A stretch of 5,287 nucleotides of DNA from NCBI GenBank assembly GCA_013202725.1, contig JABMRH010000052.1, forward strand, positions 1-5,287, written 5' to 3'. Source of the DNA: Desulfobacteraceae bacterium. Its GTDB lineage: Bacteria; Desulfobacterota; Desulfobacteria; Desulfobacterales; ETH-SRB1. Both the position numbers and the translations under genes were made by a program. The notes beneath the pieces are model-generated. The model had not been told where the DNA came from. It was given only the letters and a program-made list of their open reading frames with translations, and searched no databases. Shown here in pieces: positions 1 through 4,247 of this stretch; the first letter of the stretch is position 1, and the number at the start of each line of letters is the position of its first letter.

Positions 1-178
1 CGCCCGTGGGGCAACCGCCTATCTGTCTGGTCTCTTCCAAGAGTTCCGGCCCGGCCCCCCTGTGTATGGCCCCATCAACCCCTCCCCCTCCCAAAAGAGT
101 AGTGTTGGCCGCATTGACAATAGCGTCCACCGCCTGTTTTGTTATATCTCCCTCAATAATTTTCACCCTCTCTTTCAT
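1..178 (-). CDS. Macro-domain protein (O-acetyl-ADP-ribose deacetylase type), N-terminal part
   Basis: This is the first 59 codons of a gene whose remainder lies beyond the left edge. The translation begins MKERVKIIEGDIT and continues with VDAIVNAANTTLLGGGG, VDGAIHRGAGPELLEE and GGCPTG. These are, in order, the hallmark macro-domain blocks: the GDIT adenine-contacting Asp near residue 11, the NAAN motif at residues 22-25, and the glycine-rich GGGGVDGAIH loop at 30-39 with the conserved Asp35. The pattern matches bacterial YmdB/MacroD-type enzymes, which hydrolyse ADP-ribose esters such as O-acetyl-ADP-ribose in the cytosol; those proteins are about 170-180 residues, so roughly one third is visible. 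The ATG start is fixed by a perfect AGGAGG (plus-strand 184-189) five bases upstream. The gene lies in the same direction as the small membrane-protein gene 189 bases upstream. Family assignment is strong; the exact substrate (acetyl-ADP-ribose or protein ADP-ribosylation) is not decidable from this fragment. Confidence 0.93.
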   Translation of the reverse strand, partial: MKERVKIIEGDITKQAVDAIVNAANTTLLGGGGVDGAIHRGAGPELLEETRQIGGCPTG

Positions 179-241
179 CAAAACCTCCTGCGGCCTCTCT
201 GTTTTTCCACTGCCGTCATTAATAGCACCTGAACGAAAACC

Positions 242-289
242 GTCTTTTTCGTCTGAAAGACAAAGTCGCCTGCCGGTGTGAAGCGGCAG
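242..289. repeat. Pair of small inverted repeats between the membrane-protein and macro-domain genes
   Basis: Two perfect inverted repeats lie in the 189-base gap. CTGCCG (270-275) pairs with CGGCAG (284-289) across an 8-base loop, and GTCTTT (242-247) pairs with AAAGAC (256-261) across 8 bases. Read on the minus strand, the first hairpin is followed by a T-enriched but interrupted stretch. It could therefore be a weak terminator for the membrane-protein gene, or simply leader structure of the macro-domain mRNA. I see no strong promoter hexamers and nothing else in this gap. Confidence 0.3.
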
Positions 290-367
290 CGTAGCCCCAA
301 TCCGAGCAAAGCATTTGGTTATGTTTTTTTATTTTCTTTGTTTACTTGATATCATAGTAAAATTCAG

Positions 368-715
368 CTATGCATATTTTTGTAGAAATCGCTTGGTCGC
401 CCAATGCAGCACCTCTAAAGCGTAGTTCTTCCCGGCCAGATAAACGCCCACCCCGAACATGATATGCACCCATAAGAAAACAACAGGGCCGCCAACTGCG
501 ATTATCATCGGCTTGGTCAATTTCACCGACAGGTACCCCAATAAAGCCAGAACCGGCAAACTTATCAAAAAACTCATCGCCAGTAAGACTAAGCCGACGT
601 AAACACGCGCGCCAGGTTGCTGCTTCAAAATAGATAGCTCGTCCGGTTTGGCCAGGGATTTTTGACCGAATTTGGTCTGCGCCAACCTTCGGGCAAAAGA
701 CCTGAGAAGGACCAC
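368..715 (-). CDS. Small integral membrane protein of unknown function (115 aa)
   Basis: I do not recognise the family. The protein has a basic N-terminus (residues 1-35: RSFARRLAQTKFGQKS), then two long hydrophobic segments at about 38-65 (VYVGLVLLAMSFLISLPVLALLGYLSV) and 70-94 (MIIAVGGPVVFLWVHIMFGVGVYLAG), ending in a basic, aromatic tail (HWATKRFLQKYA). This predicts a two-helix inner-membrane protein with both ends probably cytoplasmic by the positive-inside rule. The start is GTG: the codon directly before it in frame is TAA, so no earlier start is possible, and a GAGGGAG Shine-Dalgarno-like sequence lies about nine bases upstream. The overlapping longer frame at 342-788 has no membrane or domain logic and is the shadow. 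The reading frame, hydrophobic layout and shared strand with the flanking genes support a real gene; the function is unknown. Confidence 0.72.
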   Translation of the reverse strand: MVLLRSFARRLAQTKFGQKSLAKPDELSILKQQPGARVYVGLVLLAMSFLISLPVLALLGYLSVKLTKPMIIAVGGPVVFLWVHIMFGVGVYLAGKNYALEVLHWATKRFLQKYA

Positions 716-781
716 TTATAAATTCTCCCTCATTTACCACTGCTGATGAGCTCTTTGTGATAAAACTTTTTCCAAACATAA

Positions 782-833
782 CCCGCATAAGCAGCGGGAA
801 AAGCGCCAGCTTTTTATGTCTGGCTTCATGCGG
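782..833. repeat. Nested, mutually exclusive inverted repeats in the gap after the DUF3795 gene
   Basis: Three perfect inverted repeats interlock here. CCCGC (782-786) pairs with GCGGG (794-798), GCCAG (805-809) pairs with CTGGC (820-824), and CCGCAT (783-788) pairs with ATGCGG (828-833). The first and third share the same left arm and cannot form together. On the minus strand this lies in the 166-base gap between the DUF3795 stop and the membrane-protein start. It may act as a weak terminator for the former or as leader structure for the latter. There is no clean run of T after any stem, so the role is unproven. Confidence 0.4.
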
Positions 834-881
834 ATGTTATGGGGTTGTGGATGAAATAGCTATTGTCTTGATAAGAAAACA

Positions 882-1373
882 TTAGTCCAGATCCAACTTC
901 GCTTTACACTGATTGCATTTGACAGCACCCCGGAAAACTTTATTGCCGCATTCTGGACAAATGTAGCGGGCTTCTTCGTCTTGAACCCATTTTTCGGTAC
1001 CAACCTCTCGCCAATACGGAATAGCTCGCAACATAACCTTTTTGCCAATAGTCATGGAAAAATTTTCAATATACTGACAAGGAAATTCATCGCATTGATG
1101 ACATCCGGTGTAACCTTTCTCTTTTGTGCAGGTCCTGATCTCACACTGCTTGCAATGAATAAACAGATCATCAGATAAGCACCCGTTACATCGTATATCT
1201 TCTGCTGAAAGATTTTCACTATTAGGAAGAGTGCCCTTGCCGGGGACTTCTCCTTTGTAAAGATTCACTAACAGCTCCTTGAATTTGTGATTATTATCAC
1301 GGTGTGCGATATAAATGGCACAGACTCCGCAATAAAGACCACAAGGAGAAATAAAATCCGGATTTATCTTCAT
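882..1373 (-). CDS. DUF3795 domain-containing cysteine-rich protein with C-terminal zinc ribbon (163 aa)
   Basis: The N-terminus carries the DUF3795 signature CGLYCGVC (Cys11, Cys15, Cys18) followed by further Cys pairs in the same order as that family: RCNGC (62/65), HCKQC (74/77), TC (82), CHQC (91/94) and a final Cys99 in DEFPC. DUF3795 proteins are small, cytosolic, presumed metal-binding proteins common in anaerobes; their biochemical role is not established. Beyond the domain, residues 139-156 form a separate C-x2-C-x10-C-x2-C zinc-ribbon pattern (CPECG...CNQC), giving 15 cysteines in 163 residues. This implies at least two or three metal sites. The ATG start is supported by GAGGAG eight bases upstream. 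The gene is divergent from arfB across the structured 434-base region and is followed on the same strand by the membrane-protein gene. There are no transmembrane segments and no signal peptide. Confidence 0.9.
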   Translation of the reverse strand: MKINPDFISPCGLYCGVCAIYIAHRDNNHKFKELLVNLYKGEVPGKGTLPNSENLSAEDIRCNGCLSDDLFIHCKQCEIRTCTKEKGYTGCHQCDEFPCQYIENFSMTIGKKVMLRAIPYWREVGTEKWVQDEEARYICPECGNKVFRGAVKCNQCKAKLDLD

Positions 1374-1406
1374 AATTCAAACTCCTCAATTTATCATATT
1401 TTTTAT

Positions 1407-1412
1407 ATTATA
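1407..1412 (-). promoter_or_regulatory. Candidate -10 box of the DUF3795 gene
   Basis: The minus strand reads TATAAT, a perfect -10 hexamer, about 33 bases upstream of the DUF3795 start codon. No good -35 hexamer stands 16-18 bases further upstream: the 17-base position reads GTATAG. That position falls inside the intron-like block, so an original -35 may have been replaced. The surroundings are AT-rich, so a chance match is possible. Confidence 0.35.
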
Positions 1413-1423
1413 AACGCTTAAGG

Positions 1424-1720
1424 GTGAGCCTATACCTTCCAATTATGGAAGTCAAGGCAAGTCCCAAGCCCAGCCAGATGGAGGCGAAGGGCATAGTGTT
1501 ATCACAACGGGGTATCCGGTGACGGTGCCTCGGAAGGCAGTGGCTCTGCTGAGGCAGAGTAACACAAAAGCACGGGGTGACACAGAAATCGAGTCAGGCG
1601 TGCATTTGCGGGACCAGCCTGCAACACAAGGTTAAGTCCTCTATCCATTAAAGCAATACCCGTATACTCGGCGCTCACGTGCTGTAATTGGAACTGGTAA
1701 ACAATACACGAACGGAATTT
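1424..1720 (+). mobile_element. Truncated group II intron: 5' part, mostly domain I, no maturase ORF
   Basis: This block has the character of bacterial group II intron domain I, as I recall the chloroplast-like classes. Diagnostic-looking strings follow each other in the expected order: GTGAGCC at 1424 (compare the 5' consensus GTGYG), GTGTTATCACAACGGGGTA near 1496-1514, GAGTCAGGC near 1591-1599, GCCTGCAACACAAGG near 1617-1631, and TTGGAACTGGTAAAC near 1688-1702. The RNA would be highly folded. Perfect stems are CTTCCA/TGGAAG (1436-1451), TGCCT/AGGCA (1526-1539), CTCTGC/GCAGAG (1544-1559) and CAGGC/GCCTG (1595-1621). No long ORF, no reverse transcriptase fragment and no domain V hairpin follow; arfB starts about 90 bases later. 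It would therefore be splicing-dead debris unless domains V and VI are supplied elsewhere. Both ends are estimates. The alternative is another large structured ncRNA; it does not match RNase P, tmRNA or 6S RNA as I know them. Confidence 0.55.
1436..1451. repeat. 16-bp palindrome (6-bp arms, 4-base loop)
   Basis: CTTCCA and TGGAAG are perfect inverted arms around ATTA. It lies just inside the proposed intron 5' end, where an early domain I stem is expected. It is also about 25 bases upstream of the DUF3795 -10 box, so an operator role is the alternative reading. Confidence 0.45.
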
Positions 1721-1730
1721 AAAAATACGA

Positions 1731-1736
1731 TATAAT
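1731..1736 (+). promoter_or_regulatory. Candidate -10 box of arfB
   Basis: TATAAT occurs 71 bases before the arfB start codon, directly after the intron-like block. The region 16-18 bases upstream has no good -35 hexamer (about ACGAAC at 1708-1713). It is the only promoter-like element I see for arfB, but the AT-rich context limits its weight. Confidence 0.3.
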
Positions 1737-1786
1737 GTATAAGGGAGTATAAGGGGTCTATATTTGTTGTTCTTGAGAAAAAAACA

Positions 1787-1798
1787 ATGATGATGTAA
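1787..1798 (+). other. Minimal upstream reading frame ATG-ATG-ATG-TAA before arfB
   Basis: Three consecutive ATG codons are followed immediately by TAA, nine bases before the arfB start and in the same frame. The in-frame TAA rules out any earlier start for arfB. A short GAG (1775-1777) nine bases upstream is the only Shine-Dalgarno-like sequence nearby, and arfB itself has none. It could act as a start-stop element that loads or stalls ribosomes in front of the gene; this is inference from sequence only. Confidence 0.3.
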
Positions 1799-1807
1799 GC
1801 TGCCTAC

Positions 1808-2233
1808 ATGATCTACATCACACCTGATATTAAAATAAGCGAAAATGAGATTAAGTTCCGGTTTATAAGGGCATCAGGCCCGGGAGGCCAGAATGTCAAT
1901 AAGGTTTCCACGGCTGTTCAGCTTCGCTTTGATGTAAAAAATTCCACTTCTCTTTCTGATCAGGTTCGTTATCGCTTGACCCGGCTTGCTGGTAGAAGAA
2001 TTACAGAACACGGGATTCTTATTATCGAGGCCAGACGGTTTCGAACACAGGAAGGGAACCGGCAGGATGCGATCGACCGTCTGATTAAATTAATTCAAAA
2101 AGCCGCTGAAAAACCTAAACCCCGCATTAAGACCAAACCGACCTTTGCATCAAGGAAACGCCTGCTGGCAGCTAAAAAGAGGCGAAGTAGAATAAAACTG
2201 ATGAGAGGGCTGGTTTCAACTTCTGAGGATTAG
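1808..2233 (+). CDS. arfB: Alternative ribosome-rescue factor B (peptidyl-tRNA hydrolase ArfB/YaeJ)
   Basis: ArfB hydrolyses peptidyl-tRNA on ribosomes stalled at the end of truncated mRNAs, as a backup to tmRNA trans-translation. The 141-residue length equals the family norm (E. coli ArfB has 140). Residues 21-43 (RASGPGGQNVNKVSTAVQLRFDV) hold the catalytic GGQ at 26-28 in the family-specific context GPGGQNVNKVSTAV. The globular RF-like catalytic domain runs to about residue 100. A linker and then a strongly basic tail follow (about 105-137, KPRIKTKPTF...RKRLLAAKKRRSRIKLMRGL), which in known structures threads into the empty mRNA entry channel. There is no RF codon-recognition domain, which separates it from prfA/prfB. 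The start follows an in-frame TAA four codons upstream and matches the family N-terminus, although no clear ribosome binding site is visible. Its stop lies one base from the stop of the convergent ABC-F gene. Confidence 0.95.
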   Translation: MIYITPDIKISENEIKFRFIRASGPGGQNVNKVSTAVQLRFDVKNSTSLSDQVRYRLTRLAGRRITEHGILIIEARRFRTQEGNRQDAIDRLIKLIQKAAEKPKPRIKTKPTFASRKRLLAAKKRRSRIKLMRGLVSTSED

Positions 2234-2234
2234 C

Positions 2235-4100
2235 TCAAGTCATTGCTTCCAGGTTCTCCAGTTGTTTTTCAAATTCAGCCCGCTTTTTTTTCAGAGCAAT
2301 TGTCAGGGATTCAAGTTCATTGTATAGGCTGTCAACGGCGGCCTGCCGGGTGTTAAGCTGTCTGGAAAGATCGGCAATTTTTGAGCCGTCACCGCGCTGG
2401 GAAGCCGAGACCAGGTCTTTATTGATCTGTGCGATTTTACTTTCGCTGCGTTCTATTTCTTCTTCCACCTTCAACATACGGTCTTCCATGGGTTTTAATG
2501 TCTTTCCTTTTTCAATGATGATTTTAGACCGCTTTTTACGCAGGTCTTTCCGGTTTAGCCTGCTGGCCCTGTGTTCAACTGAATCTTCGATCCAATCCGG
2601 TTTTACGGTACGATCTTCATCTTCCCATCCGCCTTTTTCCAGAAACTGCTGATACCCCCCGTGAAAAACCTCCAGGTGGTCGTTTCTAAAGACGATGAGA
2701 TTTTTGGCAAGGGTATGGAGAAACATTTCATTATGGGTCACCATAATGACCGTGCCGTTGAAGTTGTCGATGGCCGCAAGCAGGGCGTCGCACGCATCCA
2801 TATCCAGATGGTTGGTGGGCTCATCCAGTAGCAGCAGGTTGACCGGCGTGACCATGAGCTTGCCCAGCATTACCCGGTTTTTTTCACCACCGGAAAGTAC
2901 GCTGATTTTTTTAAGCGCATCGTCACCGGAAAACATCATGGCCCCGCAGATGTTTCTGGCTGTCTGACGATCCACATCCTGGTGTGAATAAAGGATTTCT
3001 TCTTCCACCGTGCGGGTGTCCACCAGACTTTTTATGTAGGTTTGCTCGAAAACACCCCGGGTTATGTTCGGGTTGTAAACGATTTCTCCAGACTGCGGCG
3101 TGAGACGACCGGCCAGAAGCTTGAGCAAAGTGGTTTTGCCTTTGCCGTTTTTGCCTACCACGCAGACCCGTTCACCGGCGGTAACGGTAAAATCCAGATT
3201 TTGGATTAGCGGCTTTTCCGTATCATAGGAAAATCTCAGGTTTTGCACGCTCATCACATGCTTTCCGGAAAACGGTTTGGCTCGAAATGAAAAGCCAAGA
3301 GATTTGATAGTCTCCAGCTTTTCCCGTTTTTCCGTTTTGGCCAGGGTCTTGATACGGGACTGGACGAGGTTTGCCAGCCTGGCTTTAGCCCTGAACCGGT
3401 TGATGAACAGCTCGGTTTCCTTTCGGTGTTTTTCATCGTTGATCCGGGTTTTTTCATAGATTTCTTCATCCAGGGCAATCTGCGAATAGTATTTTTCGGT
3501 ATTTCCGGCGATTTTGCGAATCTTTCTGCGATGAATACCCAAGGTGTGGGTCACGATGCCGTCCATAAAGCTGCGGTCATGGGTGATAAGCATAAGTTCG
3601 CGGGGCCAGCCGGACAGAAAACGGGTAATCCATCGGATGGAGGTTATATCCAGGTAATTGGTGGGCTCATCCAGGAGCAGCAGATCCGGCTCGGCAACTA
3701 AAACCTTGGCCAGATTCAGCCGTACCTGGAAACCGCCGGAGAATTCTCCGGGGTGCCGCTGCATGTCCGATGCAGTAAATCCCAGTCCAAACAGGATTTT
3801 TTCAACCTTCCAATGATAATCCTGTTCGGCCTCGGAAAGTCCTGTCATGCCTTCGGCCAGAACCGTATCCCTGGTAAACTCAATCTGCTGGCGGACACAA
3901 CCGACACAATAGTTCTTAGGCGTGGTGATCACTCCTGAATCCGGGTGCGCTTCTCCGGTGATGAGCCTGAACAGGGTGGTTTTACCATGCCCGTTTCGTC
4001 CGACAACGCCAACCCGTTCCCGGGCGTTTATCCTGAAACTTACGCTATCAAACAGAACGTGGTCGCCGTAGCTTTTGGATAGATTTTCAATGCTTATCAT
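2235..4100 (-). CDS. ABC-F family translation-associated ATPase (621 aa)
   Basis: ABC-F proteins have two ATP-binding domains and no membrane part; they bind the ribosomal E site and act on translation, some relieving stalls or protecting from antibiotics. Domain 1 has Walker A GRNGHGKTT (34-42), signature FSGGFQ (120-125), Walker B LLLLDEPTNYLD (140-151, catalytic Glu145) and switch His174. Domain 2 has Walker A GKNGKGKTT (316-324), signature LSGGEKNR (402-409), Walker B LLLLDEPTNHLD (422-433, Glu427) and switch His456. All key residues are present, so both sites should be active. The charged linker at about 190-280 (FINRFRAKARLANLVQSRIK) is the P-site-tRNA-interaction region. Residues about 515-615 form a charged C-terminal coiled coil, as in Uup/YheS-like members. 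The subfamily cannot be fixed by eye, so no symbol is given. The ATG is the only possible start (in-frame TAA five codons upstream), yet no Shine-Dalgarno sequence is visible; the leader carries the IS-end repeats. Confidence 0.95.
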   Translation of the reverse strand: MISIENLSKSYGDHVLFDSVSFRINARERVGVVGRNGHGKTTLFRLITGEAHPDSGVITTPKNYCVGCVRQQIEFTRDTVLAEGMTGLSEAEQDYHWKVEKILFGLGFTASDMQRHPGEFSGGFQVRLNLAKVLVAEPDLLLLDEPTNYLDITSIRWITRFLSGWPRELMLITHDRSFMDGIVTHTLGIHRRKIRKIAGNTEKYYSQIALDEEIYEKTRINDEKHRKETELFINRFRAKARLANLVQSRIKTLAKTEKREKLETIKSLGFSFRAKPFSGKHVMSVQNLRFSYDTEKPLIQNLDFTVTAGERVCVVGKNGKGKTTLLKLLAGRLTPQSGEIVYNPNITRGVFEQTYIKSLVDTRTVEEEILYSHQDVDRQTARNICGAMMFSGDDALKKISVLSGGEKNRVMLGKLMVTPVNLLLLDEPTNHLDMDACDALLAAIDNFNGTVIMVTHNEMFLHTLAKNLIVFRNDHLEVFHGGYQQFLEKGGWEDEDRTVKPDWIEDSVEHRASRLNRKDLRKKRSKIIIEKGKTLKPMEDRMLKVEEEIERSESKIAQINKDLVSASQRGDGSKIADLSRQLNTRQAAVDSLYNELESLTIALKKKRAEFEKQLENLEAMT

Positions 4101-4123
4101 GTTTATTAAGTGTTAGGTGGTAA

Positions 4124-4165
4124 GTGCCACGACATCGTGGACTGCAAGATGTGCCACGACATCGT
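4124..4165. repeat. Two direct copies of a 15-bp repeat with internal palindrome at the IS end
   Basis: GTGCCACGACATCGT occurs at 4124-4138 and again at 4151-4165, with starts 27 bases apart. The first copy extends into a palindrome, CCACGA-CA-TCGTGG (4127-4140); the second has one mismatch in the matching arm. Such paired repeats at an IS border would fit transposase-binding end sequences; the second copy, read from 4150, begins TGTGCC, like the TG starts of many IS ends. They also fall in the 5' leader of the ABC-F gene, where they could form hairpins in the mRNA. The right end of the IS is outside the window, so the terminal inverted repeat cannot be confirmed. Confidence 0.7.
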
Positions 4166-4175
4166 AGATTTTTAT

Positions 4176-4204
4176 TTAATAGTTCTTTGACAATCGAATA
4201 GCAA
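4176..4204 (-). promoter_or_regulatory. Candidate outward promoter from the IS end toward the ABC-F gene
   Basis: On the minus strand TTGCTA (4199-4204) and TATTAA (4176-4181) are separated by exactly 17 bases; each matches four of six consensus positions. Transcription would start near 4169 and give the ABC-F gene a leader of about 70 bases containing both 15-bp repeats. Many IS ends carry outward promoters, which makes this plausible, but the match is moderate. Confidence 0.35.
4187..4192 (+). promoter_or_regulatory. Candidate -35 box of the transposase gene
   Basis: A perfect TTGACA lies 55 bases upstream of the transposase ATG. The position 17 bases downstream reads TTCATG, a poor -10. 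Weak promoters are usual for transposases. This hexamer lies within the spacer of the proposed outward promoter on the other strand, so the two would compete for RNA polymerase. Confidence 0.3.
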
Positions 4205-4247
4205 TCACGTTCATGCTCATGGACACCTATTAACTCAGGAGGTATCC

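Noticed and set aside
6..281. Plus-strand 91-codon open frame at the left edge
   Set aside because: It is antisense to the macro-domain gene, whose translation matches the family motif by motif; the plus-strand product is low-complexity and has no recognisable domain.
342..788. Minus-strand 148-codon frame overlapping the small membrane protein
   Set aside because: It is longer, but its translation has no domain logic or membrane pattern, while the 115-residue frame inside it has two clear hydrophobic segments and a suitable ribosome binding site.
860..1178. Frames at 860-1048 (minus) and 981-1178 (plus)
   Set aside because: They are shadows of the DUF3795 gene, whose cysteine pattern is unmistakable.
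1424..1720. RNase P RNA, tmRNA or a riboswitch as identity of the structured block
   Set aside because: The conserved cores I know for these RNAs are absent, whereas the order of strings fits group II intron domain I better.
2320..3938. Several plus-strand frames of 60-110 codons (2320-2652, 2695-2967, 3277-3459, 3426-3701, 3753-3938) and a minus-strand frame at 3254-3478
   Set aside because: All lie inside the ABC-F coding sequence, which has complete motifs throughout; their translations show no recognisable domain.
4124..4165. CRISPR-like repeat pair
   Set aside because: There are only two copies of 15 bp with a 12-base spacer; this fits IS end repeats and not an array.
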